This document shows, one piece after another, positions 1-10,535 of a DNA stretch of 21,352 nt. The first letter of the stretch is position 1. Each line of letters opens with the position of its first letter. The position numbers and the translations under genes are program-made. The notes under the pieces were generated by a model. That model was not told the origin of the DNA and did no database searches. It saw only the letters and a list, made by a program, of their open reading frames with translations. This DNA comes from Jimgerdemannia flammicorona (Eukaryota; Mucoromycota; Endogonomycetes; Endogonales; Endogonaceae): NCBI GenBank assembly GCA_003990745.1, contig RBNI01001675.1, forward strand, positions 1 through 21,352, written 5' to 3'.

Positions 1-33
1 TTTTTTTTTTTTTTTTTTTGTTTTTTTTTTTTT
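1..33 (-). repeat. A-rich tail of LINE copy A
   Basis: On the plus strand this is 19 T, one G and 13 T; on the element's sense strand it is a poly(A)-like tail directly after the last RT-like sequence. Copy C (near 10,536) also begins at a T-rich stretch at the equivalent point, which supports this being the family's true 3' end. The run touches the window edge, so its full length is unknown. Confidence 0.7.
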
Positions 34-59
34 AACAGACTCAATGTCCTGCAGATTTT

Positions 60-1195
60 AATTGGAAGGGAACCTAGACTATATAGGCCAAAACCCTCCC
101 CCACCACCCATCAAGTACTGCCCCCCCATTAATCTAGACTAGCTATTGTCTAGCAGCTCAACTATGCCAGGTACAGCAGGGTCAATGTGGTCCACACCTC
201 ATTCTGTGCACCATGCTCCCCCTACCACCAGGGGATATGTCAATGACTGAAAGCGCATGCCTAAGAACCCAATGTATGTACAAGGCCACATCTGAGCTGA
301 ATAGAATAGCCCCTGCCATCCCAAAGAGAATGACAGACAAAGAAAAACTCTCATCAAAGTATAACATGGTGGGTAGGGCTTGGTTCTCCCAGTCAAGGTG
401 AGTAAAGGACTTATATATGAGATGAGAGGAGACCCCCAATACCCCACTACTCAAGTCTGTGGGCCTTGATCACGTTGCTGTATCAGCTCCTGGTTTCAGT
501 TAAGTGTAGCCAAGATATCTGAAATGGATAGCCTTGGGCCCCCTGACCCCCCCTAATGACTGGGGCCTAACCCACCAACTTGCCAAAAGAAGTCAAGAGT
601 GACACCTACCACCTAACTACACCATACCAATCAAAAGGCCCCACCGAAGCAGCACCCACCCCAGCCCCAATGACCGCCCCCAGCCTGGCACCCTACTGGT
701 TCACTATAATCGCCCTTTCTCCTATCTGTGATGGCCATCTCCCCTCCCATCCCAACAATATCTGAAAAGTAGTCACCTATGCCAGAACCATGCTTGCTGA
801 GAAGCTTGCCAAAGCCAGAGGACCCCACCATAGGCACCAATGACCTGCAGGTAACCTATACTGAGCACTTGACACCCAAGGTCAGCTGACTCCCTATATA
901 GCCTGAGATATACTGAGACAATATCTTGTTGGTGACAGCAAAAGGAAGAAGGCACTGCACCAAAACAGATGCACTCCAGACATAGCCAAAGGTACCAGAA
1001 ACTGCAAAAAAGTAGAGAAGACACTAATCTGACACCAATAAAGGGGCAACTCATCATCATTGCCTCCCTCCCACTGCTCTGCAATAGATACAGCAAACCA
1101 ACCCAAGGTAGAGGGGGTAATAATTATGGAAAGTGGACTCAGAAGGTTGTCTATAAAACCATTGTGACTGGTAAGATAGTGGAGAAAAGGCTGGG
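60..1195 (-). pseudogene. LINE reverse transcriptase, C-terminal half (broken)
   Basis: Reading on the minus strand and switching frames, I see the surroundings of the RQGxPLSPLLF-type motif (about 1140-1100), a degraded YADD-like site (about 925-905, now read as SQYISGY), a YGxxxGxxxNxxKS-like segment (about 840-790), an RYLGY motif typical of the LINE RT thumb (about 520-500) and a post-RT block that resembles the FxWxG region (about 240-180). It ends just before the A-rich tail, with no RNase H domain recognisable. The many stops and at least three frame changes make it a dead copy. The catalytic Asp pair is not readable. Confidence 0.65.
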
Positions 1196-1830
1196 GCTGC
1201 TATCTCTCCTAATACTCTAGGGACCTTTGCCATCTTCTTCCAAAAGTCCTAAGGTAGCCCATCTTCTCCTAGTATTATCCTAAGCTTAGTTGCCACAAGA
1301 ACTCTCTGGATCACCTTCTCTTGGACTGGTAGGATCAAGTCTTCAAGACTCTCTACTTGTAGCAGTTTCCAATCTTCCAGTATGTCTCCAATTATCTCAT
1401 CATTAGCACTCCCTTTCTCCTCACTCCACAGTCCCCTCCACTACTCCTTCAGTAATCCCAAGATCTGATAAGTACCTAGTAGACCTCTCCCCCTCCTCAA
1501 GCTCCTGCCACCTCAGCCTAGCTACTATTCCTTTCATATATATCTCCTCCTCCTCCCTCAGTATCTGTTGCAGCTCCACCACCTCTAATTTTACTTGCAC
1601 TAACCTCTAATTATCCATCTCTCCAGAACTTATCAAATCTGCCCATTCCATCTGCAATCTCATCAGCCTATTAGAAGCACATCTTACCTTTCACTGTCAC
1701 TGTCTCCCTGCATCCCTACCAGCTCCTCCCCAGTAAATCCACACAGCCTCTTTCAACTTTATCTAATAGACATCCACTGGTACACCCTCATGTATCTATC
1801 TAACAATCTTCACTTGAATGTCCTCCACCC
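1196..1830 (-). pseudogene. LINE ORF2 linker between endonuclease and RT (copy A)
   Basis: No long open frame, but the nucleotide sequence aligns by eye with 5290-5950 of copy B. For example, the stretch about confirming a trimmed Leu/Trp-rich segment near 1310-1360 matches 5350-5400. At about 1195 the match to copy B stops abruptly and RT C-terminal sequence follows, so this marks the edge of an internal deletion or a rearrangement. Confidence 0.55.
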
Positions 1831-2640
1831 AAGGGTCCCACAATATCTTCTCAGCCAGCAGGAAGGAGTTAAGGTACTAATGTCTGGGTGTATCTCCACT
1901 CTCCCCAAACTGCTCCTGCCCTAATAGACCTCAGTGATCTGAGCATAGGCACCACTCCATTTCCAGAGACTTCCAAACATCCATGCCCCAGTATTTGACT
2001 ATCAGGATCCAGTCAATTCTTGTACCTAGTCTATTCACTCAGTATGTATAGATCCTCTTTTATCCCCACCATATTCTGCCCATATTCTCCAAAGAGCTAA
2101 GAGTCTCCACCTTCTCTCATATGTCCAGACCACCACTCCTTCCACTAGCACTCCTTCCTCCATCAGTTTGATCTAACTGAAGATTCTGTACCATATTGAA
2201 GTCTCCTCTAAGAACATCTACCCCCTCTTTCAAGAGCATACTCTCTTCTAATATACTCCTAATCTATGCAATCTGCTCACCCCTAGCTACTGAGCAGTAG
2301 TAGGAGCCAACTCTCACTGGCTTCCACCCAGGTTGATGCCATTCCCCCCAAACCAAATAGTCTCCCCAGCTTCTGATTCTACCTAAATCTTCTCTACCAC
2401 CCCACATCAAAATTGCCACTTTGCTAATCCAAGCTGTAGTCCCTCCTCATTCCCTAGTTCACTCCATTTGATCCTTCTCATCCACACAATGTACATCCTG
2501 CAATGGAAAGAGATCAGCCTCCAATCCCTTAAGCCAAGTGAAAATATTCTTATATCACCCAGATCTCCATAACTCATTCATATTTAGAGAAAAAATATTA
2601 GTTATACTGTTTATTGGGAATAATATTTAGAAGTAATATA
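1830..2640 (-). pseudogene. LINE endonuclease domain (copy A, broken)
   Basis: The minus strand encodes, in pieces, an AP-endonuclease-like (exonuclease III fold) domain at the start of ORF2. A short stretch near 2190-2160 reads like the GDFN core with the first residues changed, and a segment near 2020-1990 reads RIDWIL, the late endonuclease motif. The equivalent parts of copy B (6750-5950) read the same way. Numerous stops interrupt it. Family knowledge: this domain nicks target DNA to prime reverse transcription. Confidence 0.6.
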
Positions 2641-2689
2641 ACATTCATCCTCTACAAATCCATGTTTATCCCCTCCTGTGCCAAGTCCA

Positions 2690-3070
2690 AGTTATGTTTG
2701 GTAGCCAATTCCTCCTCTTCAGTCTTCTTTGCCTCCAATCTAGTCAGAAGTTCAGCTATCTCCCCATCCTCTTTTTCCTTAAATTCCTCATAATACTCCA
2801 GGCAGGCCTCCTACCAGAGTTGCAAACCACGATGCTCTGCCCAACAGTAGGTGGCCCTTTCACCAGCAATAACCACCAGTTCAGCCTCTCTCTCCTTATC
2901 AATCTCATATCCTTCCTCCTCCAGAAAAATCACAAGCACCTCTGCCTTCAGTGTCTCCATGACTCCATCACTATACAGAATCCTTGCCCAATACTCCTCA
3001 CTCATCACTCTTAGGTCCACTTCTCCTAACTCTTCCATCATAAAGTTGCTCATCAACTGGCTCATCTATA
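2690..3070 (-). pseudogene. Glu/Lys-rich helical segment between LINE ORFs (copy A)
   Basis: The minus strand has an 84-codon open stretch (3065-2811) rich in Glu, Val and Leu, continuing in the same style towards 2700. The equivalent piece in copy B is 7089-6907 and shares the core EREAEL / KREVEL followed by IAGERAT. It is probably the C-terminal part of ORF1, or a linker ahead of ORF2. I do not recognise a catalytic motif in it. Confidence 0.5.
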
Positions 3071-3338
3071 GTAGATTTCCCACCTTCTTCCCTCCTGGTA
3101 ATACTGGCCTCCCAGCACTCAGCATTGTAGTATCTGCTCCTATACTTGCAGTCTCATCTCACTTCTCCTCCAGGACATCCACCAGTTCATCCTCACCAAC
3201 TGCCACTACCTGTCCTCCTTTCATCATATCAGAAACTCCAAAATGTACTCACTGGGTACCATACATAAGCATATCCTCTGCTGCTCTGCTCTTCACTGCT
3301 GGGCCCCTCCTGACATGGAGTAGAGTGTCCTCTAAGAC

Positions 3339-4590
3339 TTATTCCCAGACCTTGAACATACCATCCACATAAGGGTCCATGCATGGTACCTTCCCAGTCT
3401 CATCCAGGCCCACCTCTACCTCTTCTTCTCCTTTACTAGCCCAGGCACTCACTTTGGCACCCCCAGACCCCACAGTACTACCAGACTCCTCAACACCACT
3501 AGCCTTCTTCTTTACCTCTCCCTCCATACTCACCAATAACTTCTTCTGCCTCTGGCACCCCTGAGCCCTCTCCCACTGCCTCTTGTCAGTGTGAACATGC
3601 TTCTCATCCATAATCTCCAAATGTATTGACTCTACATATATCTTCCATACCTTTACTCTCTGCTCTACTGCTCCACTCATCTTCTCCAGAGCCTCCAACA
3701 GATCCTCCTCCTCCTCCTCACTCGATACCTTACAGACAAAGGCTCTCCACATTATCACTGAAGGCCAGTCACTTGTCTTCCCTGTGGCCTCCCTCCCAGC
3801 CAGTCTAATCCAGATGTTAACATCTCTCATCCTGAAAGAGATTCTCTCCTACATCTGAAATCCAATGTCAACTATATCACCATACTTCACCATTATCTCC
3901 TCCACCCTCCTCCTGGTCTCAACCTTTGTCACTGTAGGCACTCTCTTTATCAGTAGCTGGACCACTCTGGGGTCCCACCTCAAGCATCATACTATAGGTA
4001 CCACCACCTCTCCTACAGCTACTCCAGTCTTCAATGCCTCCTCCAGTGGACCCACCTCCTCAAAACTCACTTTGACTCTCTCTAGTCTCTTCAGGAACTT
4101 TACTGAGGCAGCTTCAGCCACTTGCTTTGAGAAAATCTCCAGGACCATCCTCACTGTCACTGCTAAGCCCTGAAAGCACAAGATTGCCATGAACTCTGAG
4201 ATTAACTTCTTGAGTAATAGTGCTACTGCCAGCCCCATTACACCATCAGTCAGATCCCCCTTCCTTTTCAGTCCCATCAGTCCAGCTCCCCCATCAGCAG
4301 TCACATCTGGATTTTTTTCCAGATTCTCAGTTATGCCACCATCAGCAGTCCCCCCCCTACCCCCAGCTGCTGCTATACCAGCCCTTCCCCCCACTGGCTC
4401 AAATGCTGGCCCCCCTGTCACTACTTCCTTCTGCTTCCCCTTCTCCCCTGCCTGACCTCTCTGAGATCCAGCAGACCATCCTCCCTTCTTCAGCATATCC
4501 GCAAAGCTCCTTCCTCTCTGCTCTCCTGCTTCACCTCCAGTATCACTTCTACTGCCTGAGCTGCCCTACCCACTCGGACCACTGAAAGAC
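3339..4590 (-). pseudogene. LINE ORF1 (gag-like) remains, copy A
   Basis: Two long minus-strand open stretches (4496-3987 and 3830-3339) belong to one gag-like protein now cut by a stop between them. The first part is Gly-rich and then has a hydrophobic helix region; the middle has a segment near 3900 reading RRVEEIM followed by KYGD, found also in copy B near 8030. The second part is Glu-rich (an SSEEEEEDLLEALE run) and ends in a Gly/Ser/Lys-rich tail. I see no zinc knuckle. Family knowledge: LINE ORF1 proteins bind the element RNA. Confidence 0.6.
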
Positions 4591-4779
4591 CCCATTATAA
4601 GTCCATATCCTCATCTGATAGTTTGTCAGTTGAAGACCCCAGATCCACCTGACCTGGTACATATGTCAATATGCATGTTTTTCATTATGTTCTTAGTATC
4701 TTTCTCTAATAAATAACTCAAAAGTGTGTTTCAAAGTTTATATTATATGAGTGGTAGTAGAGAAAGGTGTCTTTGAAAT

Positions 4780-5290
4780 GCCACCCCTCTATGCCCATTA
4801 CACATGAGTACAGCCTGACTCTCTTCCAGTAGACTGATCATTGCTGACCAGAACTGGTGAGGTACTCCAATTCTATCCAATACCTTTGCCAACCAGACTC
4901 ATCTCACCTGGTCATATGCCTTCTCCTGATCCAGAAAGACCAGCTACCCATCCAGTCCACAAGTCTGTACTCTTTCAATAACTCTATGTATTCAAGCTAT
5001 ACCATCCCTAATGAGCCAACCTCCTATAAAGCCCCTCTGTTCAACACCCAATACTTGCTGGGCCATCTTCTGCAGCCTTACAACCACTACCTTAGTTACC
5101 AACTTTCTGTCTATATCCAGTAACATGATTGGCCACCAGTTCTTCCAGTCCTCCCTCCTTCTCTTTTTCTTATAAAGCAGTGACACTAGTCTCAGATTCT
5201 GCTCTCCCACCCATCTCTTTAACTGTAGTATCAAATTACACAATGCCATCATCTCTCCTAGTACCTTAGAGACTCCCACCATCTTTCTCC
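4780..5290 (-). pseudogene. LINE reverse transcriptase, N-terminal half (copy B, broken)
   Basis: The clearest protein evidence in the left compartment. The minus strand from 5282 carries a 96-codon open stretch with RT signatures in order: LVSLLYKK, EDWKNWWPI (normally NWRPI), LLDIDRKLVTKV, and EQRGFIGGW (normally EQxGFxxGR) followed by LIRDGI. After a stop, the frame continues to LVFLDQEKAYD, which is RT motif A with its catalytic Asp, and ends near MCNGHRG just before the junction with copy A. The Arg-to-Trp changes at NWRPI and GGR fit CGG to TGG transitions. Confidence 0.85.
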
Positions 5291-5949
5291 AGAAGTCTCA
5301 GGATAGACCATTTTCCTCAGGTACTGTGTCCAGCATAGTCATGGCAAGAATCTGATGGATCTCTACCTCTTGGACTGGCAACACCAAACCACCCAGCTCT
5401 TCTGTCTGTGGGGGGCATCAATTCTCCAACACCTGGTCAATGGTGGTAGCATCAGCCCCACCCTCCTCCTCCTTACTCCATAAACCACTCTATTGCTCCT
5501 TTAACATTCCAAGAATATCTTGTATACTATGCACCAGCATACTATCAGAATCTAGTATCCTCTCTCACCTCTGCTTTACTCTCCTCACCTAAAGAGCTCT
5601 TGTGAGATACTTAGAGGGCCTTTTCCCTTCCTCCAAGCCCTGCCAGTATAGCCATACTACCAAGCTCTGCACCCTAGCCTCTTCCTCTTTCTGCAACACC
5701 TGTTGTAGTTCTCCAACCTCTATTTTTGCCCACATTAATCTCCAATCCTCTCCTCTCTTCAGTATCACTAGCTCTGCTCAATTTTCCAAGAGTCTAGCCA
5801 GTCTAGCAGAAGCCCATCTCACCCTTTGCCTCCTCTGTCTCCCAGCCTCCTTGCCAGCCTCACTCCAGTAGACCCTGGCCTTCTCTTTCATCCTTATCTA
5901 CTAGATACCAACTAGGGCACCTTTCTGTCTTCAGTCTTCAACTCTCTGT

Positions 5950-6750
5950 TTAATGTCCTCAGTCTATTTATCCCACAGTATCCTATCATCTAATAAAGAG
6001 AAATTGACATACTAATGTCCAGGTCTGTCCCCACTCCCCCCAAAATTTCCCTGTCTTAGCAGCCCCCAATGATCTGACCATAGGTACTACTTCATCTCCA
6101 GCAACTTCCAAACATCCAAACCCCAGTAGCTTACTATTAAAATCCAGTCAATTCTCATCCCCAGGCCTCCTGCCCAATATGTGTATACTCTCTTATTACT
6201 CCAAAACTCCCTACTAGCATCTATCAGAGTACTTAGCCTTTTCACTTTCTTCCATGACACCAGCCCACCACTCCTGCCCTTTGCTCTCCATTCTTTGTCA
6301 GTTCTATCCACCAGCATATCTCAGACCATATTGAAGTCCCCACCAAGCATATCCATCCCAGCCTCAGCAAGGGCCCCACTCTCCTGGAGACCCTTCACCC
6401 AATCAATACACACTCTATACAGTAGGGCAGTAATAAGAACCTACTGTAACTAGCTCCCAACCTGTATATACTCACTCTCCCCAGACCAATCTATCTCTCC
6501 AGCTCCTTACATCATATATCTCCCTTCTGCCTCTCTGGACCAGAATCCCAATCTTGCCCTTCCAAACTACCTCACCTCTTTATTCCTTCATCCATTCCAT
6601 CTTATTCAAATTATCCTCACATCTGATATTCTGTAAAAGAAAGAGATCAGCCTCTAATCCCTTCAGCCAAGTAAAAATGTTCCTATATTAAGAAGAGCCC
6701 CATAACCTATTTACATTCAAAGAAAAGATATTAGTTATACTATTCATAAG
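5950..6750 (-). pseudogene. LINE endonuclease domain (copy B, broken)
   Basis: Minus strand. A 76-codon open stretch (6317-6087) begins in the middle of the domain and includes the late endonuclease motif RIDWILIVSYW. Upstream of it, near 6340, the frame reads a GGDFNM-like core with a stop close by. The N-terminal start (near 6740) aligns with copy A near 2600, where both strands read an LFLLQ-like beta strand. Endonuclease catalytic residues cannot all be traced because of stops. Confidence 0.65.
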
Positions 6751-7199
6751 AAAATACTGTTTGTTATCAAGTTCAACCTCTACTGCTCGATACTTATTGC
6801 TTCCTGCTCTATGTCCAGATTGTATTCAGCAGACTCCTCCTCCTCTTCAGCCCTCTTAGCCTCCAATCCAGTCAATAGCTCATTTATCTCCCCATCTACC
6901 TTCTCCTTAAACTCTTCTCAGTACTCCAGGCAGGTCTCTGCCAGAGCTACAATCTATAATACTTAGTCCAGTAGAGGTGGCTCTCTCACCAGCAATACCT
7001 GCCAGCTCTACCTCTCTCTTCTTATTTACCTCATATTCTTCCTCCTCCAGATAAACTGCTAGAATCTCTGTCTTCAATACCACCACCACTCCATCCTCTT
7101 ACAGGATCTGTGTCTAATACTCATCACTCAATACTCTAAGGTCTACCTCCTCCAACTCTTCAGCCACCAAGTTATTCATCATTCTGTATATCCAAAGTA

Positions 7200-8740
7200 G
7201 ATTTCCCACTTCCTTTCCCCCTGGAGTCACTGGCCTCCCTCCATCCAGTATTATAGTGTTAGCTTCTACACTTACAGACTCATCTCATATCTCTGGGACA
7301 TCCACCAGCTCCTCCTCTCTAACCACCACTACTTGTCTCCCTTTCACTACCTCTGGAACTCCAAATTGTACTCACTGGGTCCCCCACATGGACACATTCT
7401 CTGCTACCCTACTTCTAGAAGCTGGACCTTGTCTTATAAGAGGAGCAGGAGTAGGTGAGTCCTCCCAGGCCTCCTCTTAGACCTTGAACATACCATCTAT
7501 ATACAGGTCCTTACCAGTCACCTCCTTGTCCTCTCCTGTCCCCTTTCCTCCAATCTCTCTACTCTCACCAGCCCAGGCACTCACTTTGGCACCCCCTGCC
7601 TCCTCAGTTTCACCTGCCTCCTTCTGTGGTCTACTCTCCAATTTAGACAGCAACTCCTTCTATCTCTTGTATCTCTGAGCTCTTTCCTACTGTCTCTTGT
7701 CCACTTGAATCTGTTTTCCATCCACTACCTCCAAATGCATTGACTCTACAAAAGCCTTCCAGGCCTTCATCTGCCACTCCACTGTATCACTCAGCTCTTC
7801 CAGCACTTCTAACAAGTCCTCTTCCTCCTCCTCACTCCTCTTTACCCTCATCACCTTGCACAAAAATACCCCCCAGACCATCACCAAAAGTCAGTCCCTT
7901 GCCTTCCCAGTAGCTTTCTTCTCTGCCAACTAAATCCTGACATCAATATCTCCAGTCCTAAATAAGATCCCTTCTCAGACTTAGAATTCAATATCCACCA
8001 CCTCCCATACTTAGCTATGATCTCCTCAACTCTCCTCCTCATCTCCACCACCATCATCATGAGCACTCCTTTCACCAGCAGTTGTACTACTCTGGGGTCT
8101 CATCTCAGGCAATGTGCCATAGGAACACACATCTCTCCAATAGTCAGTCTAGCCTTCAGCACCTCCTCTAAAGGTCCAGTCTCCTCAAAGCCCACCTCCA
8201 CTCTATCCAATCCCTTCAGAAACTTCATAGATACTACTCCAGCCACCTGCTTAGTGATTAGCCTCAGTACTATTTTTGCCATCACCACTAAGCCTTGAAA
8301 GCATAAAGTGACTATGAACTCTAAGATTGACTTTTTGAGTAATGGGGCCACTGCTAGGCCCATCACACCATCTACCAAATCTCCCTACTATCCAAGCCCC
8401 ATTCTCTTAGCTCTGCCATCAATAGTTATATCTGAATTTTTTTCCAGATTGGTAGTCTCATTACCATTAGCTGTCATATTTACCCCAGCCACTATACCCT
8501 CAGCTCTACTACTCCTACTACCAAAGGCTACTCCCTTATGTACTACTGTCTTCCCCATCTCCTTGCCTTTCCTCAGCCAGCCCTCCAGTCCAGATGTCTG
8601 CTGTCTCTCCTTCACCATCTCCACAAAGCTTGCCCTCTCTGACCCCTGTCCTCTACCACTGCTTCCTCTCCTTCTGCATCCTCTTGTCAGCAGACCCCTT
8701 ATATCTCCTCCCAGACCAGGGCCACTCTCCACATACTGCC
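7200..8740 (-). pseudogene. LINE ORF1 (gag-like) remains, copy B
   Basis: Four consecutive minus-strand open stretches (8732-8388, 8378-8100, 8075-7881, 7887-7687) follow the same order as copy A ORF1: Gly/Ser-rich start, hydrophobic middle (LAVAPLLKKSI), the RRRVEEIIAKYG block, and a Glu-rich region (SEEEEEDLLEVLEE). Short frameshifts and stops separate them. The parallel with copy A at 4496-3339 is what identifies it. Confidence 0.6.
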
Positions 8741-8895
8741 AGTTGAATACACTTGAGCTATTCTGCCCAGTATATATCTCAGGTTGCCTGTTTGTTATTA
8801 TGTTGCTAGTCTCTTTTTTCCAAAAATGATATTGTAAGTACTTTCTAAAGATTATATAACCTGAAGAGTACTGGAGAGAGAATCATCTTTACTAT

Positions 8896-9250
8896 CTCTT
8901 TAACTGTTTTGTATTTATATTTAGAAATCATAATAGCTTTTAAAAAAAAATTTACCAATAATTTTTTATATAATAATTCTATCTTTGATAAAAATTTTAT
9001 AAAATTTTAATATTTCAAAAAATATTTTTTTTTTCAAATCTTAATTTATCTACTAAATGATTTTAAAAGATGATCTTATCTATAGTCAAAGGGATATATA
9101 TTAGTACTACTAAATATATAGTTTATATTGATACTGATACTTATATCAATATTTTTTGTCAGTGTGAAAGTATTTTCTGAATTTGCTTCTATATCTCTCT
9201 CTATATATAGATAGGTTACCACCTTTGTAAAGAATAGACTTCTGTCACTA
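8896..9250. other. AT-rich decayed spacer
   Basis: Very AT-rich. Parts of the minus strand carry stop-light frames that could be a continuation of the copia-like polyprotein beyond the zinc knuckle, but no protease or integrase motif is readable. No gene is called. Confidence 0.4.
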
Positions 9251-9254
9251 TTAT

Positions 9255-10170
9255 TGTCTGTTATTATTCTTAACTATCCTTTTTCTTCTTCTTATAGTTG
9301 CAGTCTTACTTATAGTATCCATGCTTATTACAATGAAAGTATTTACTATCAAATTAAGCTCATTGATTATTATACTGACCATTAAACTACTAACTTTGCC
9401 TTTGTCCTTTGCTTTGCTTATTTTTGGCTTATTTATATATTCTATAGAATGCTTTCTCATCATCTTTATTATTATTGCTATCCAATTTTAATTTCTTATT
9501 TAAAAGACTTATAATGATATACTTATAATCTAATAGCTTATCAGATTCTCTCATAGTAGTAACAACTATATTATATACCTTAAGAAGGCCTCATATAAGG
9601 GCTAGAACCTTGTCTTTATTCTTGATAATATCAACTGATATAGATATAAGAGAGTTTACTTAATTTGTCAGATTATTAACTAAATTAGTATAGTCTCAGA
9701 TACTCTCTTTGAACTTTATTTAGAAATTAAATAATTATACTTTTAAGTAGAATCTGTTTGATATAGATACTTATTAGTAGTAATTATATAAGATCTCTCA
9801 GACTTTGTTTATAATTATAATATTGATGATAAGTTTTATTTATATATTCAAAAGAATGAATATAATCTTTCTTAGTACTCTGTAATTTTTTACAGTATTA
9901 TATCTTATTATTTATACATACTTATAGCTTCCAGTAGTTCTCTAAACTACATTCTTCTAAGAGATTCTTCATATAGTATACTCATATATAGTATAGTTCT
10001 TATTATTAAAGATAGAAATTATCCTCTTTATCATTATTATTATTAGTATTATCACTATAGGAATAGTTATAGTTATGACTATTATAATAGGCATACTTAT
10101 ACTACTGATACTCATTCTGGGTCTCATTCTACTTATGTTACTTAGTAGGCTTATGTTTGACATATCTAAG
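9255..10170 (-). pseudogene. Relic of a Ty1/copia-type gag gene
   Basis: Reading the minus strand and tolerating stops, the frame follows a copia gag (UBN2-type) layout. Near 9960 it reads LENYWKLQ (usual form NYxxWKxQ); near 9870-9800 EYINKTYHQYY and SLRDLYNYY; then RFYLKVQLFNF, the helix near 9690 reading YTNLVNNLTN, and near 9600-9520 LKVYNIVVTTMRES followed by DYKYII. At 9335-9300 it ends with HCNKHGYYK, a stop, then DC, which is a CCHC zinc knuckle whose first Cys codon is changed. At least ten in-frame stops are mostly TAA/TAG where Gln, Arg or Trp would be expected. Function is lost; LTRs were not located. Confidence 0.65.
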
Positions 10171-10535
10171 TTTCCTAGATTTGATATTTTCTTTATATAG
10201 TATAATATATATTAAAGTAATATTTTTATTTAACCACTAATTGAGACTTATAATCTTTTATTATAGAATACTTAAGAAAAGACAGATAGAGAGAAGTATT
10301 ATTTATTGATATTAGTAAGTTATACTTTTATATATTAAAATTAATAATATTTATATAATAATATAGTTAGACTATATTATTATATATTGAGTTATATATA
10401 TAACTAAGATATTTCAATAATAAGTATATATTTTTAATATATTTTTATAACTCAAACTATTATTACTAATTTTATTTTTAATATTAAATAATAAAATATA
10501 ATCTATTATAGTCTTTATATAAAGTTAAAATATTA
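10171..10535. other. AT-rich sequence without recognisable gene
   Basis: About 80% or more A+T with runs of TATA-like repeats. It sits 5' of the copia gag relic on its sense strand, where a leader or LTR would be expected, but no terminal repeat or primer-binding site is visible. Confidence 0.4.

Larger units (their letters stand above)
1..4777 (-). mobile_element. Degenerate Tad-like LINE retrotransposon, copy A
   Basis: A non-LTR retrotransposon read on the minus strand. Its 5' end is placed near 4777 because the sequence up to there aligns with the 5' end of copy B near 8895. In order on the minus strand it holds ORF1 remains (about 4590-3340), a Glu-rich linker (about 3065-2700), an endonuclease region (about 2640-1830), a linker, the C-terminal half of the reverse transcriptase (about 1195-60) and an A-rich tail (T-rich on plus, 1-33). 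About 500 bp coding for the front of the RT, present in copy B at 5290-4780, is missing here. Every domain is interrupted by stops or frameshifts, so the element cannot be autonomous. Assignment to the Tad/I-like group rests on ORF1 style plus endonuclease and RT motifs; the clade is an inference. Confidence 0.8.
4778..8895 (-). mobile_element. Degenerate Tad-like LINE retrotransposon, copy B (3'-truncated)
   Basis: A second copy of the same LINE family, minus strand, aligned by eye with copy A along most of its length: 5' ends at 8895 and 4777, ORF1 at 8740-7200, endonuclease at 6750-5950, RT front at 5290-4780. It stops inside the RT just where copy A's 5' end begins, so the two sit head to tail without spacer. 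Many substitutions separate A and B, so this is not a recent tandem duplication. Arg codons frequently appear as Trp or Gln/His, the pattern expected when CpG is lost by deamination. Nothing in it is intact. Confidence 0.8.

Noticed and set aside
182..454. 90-codon minus-strand frame as an independent gene
   Set aside because: It is a slice of the broken RT C-terminal region of LINE copy A; the sequence continues in other frames on both sides.
2851..3372. 173-codon plus-strand Ser/Thr-rich frame
   Set aside because: Antisense shadow of the LINE ORF1/linker region; the Ser/Thr/Pro richness is simply the C/T-rich strand.
4189..4585. Overlapping plus-strand Pro/Ser-rich frames
   Set aside because: Opposite strand of the Gly-rich start of LINE ORF1; no motif of their own.
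8308..8829. 173-codon plus-strand frame
   Set aside because: Shadow of copy B ORF1, matched by the equivalent shadow in copy A.
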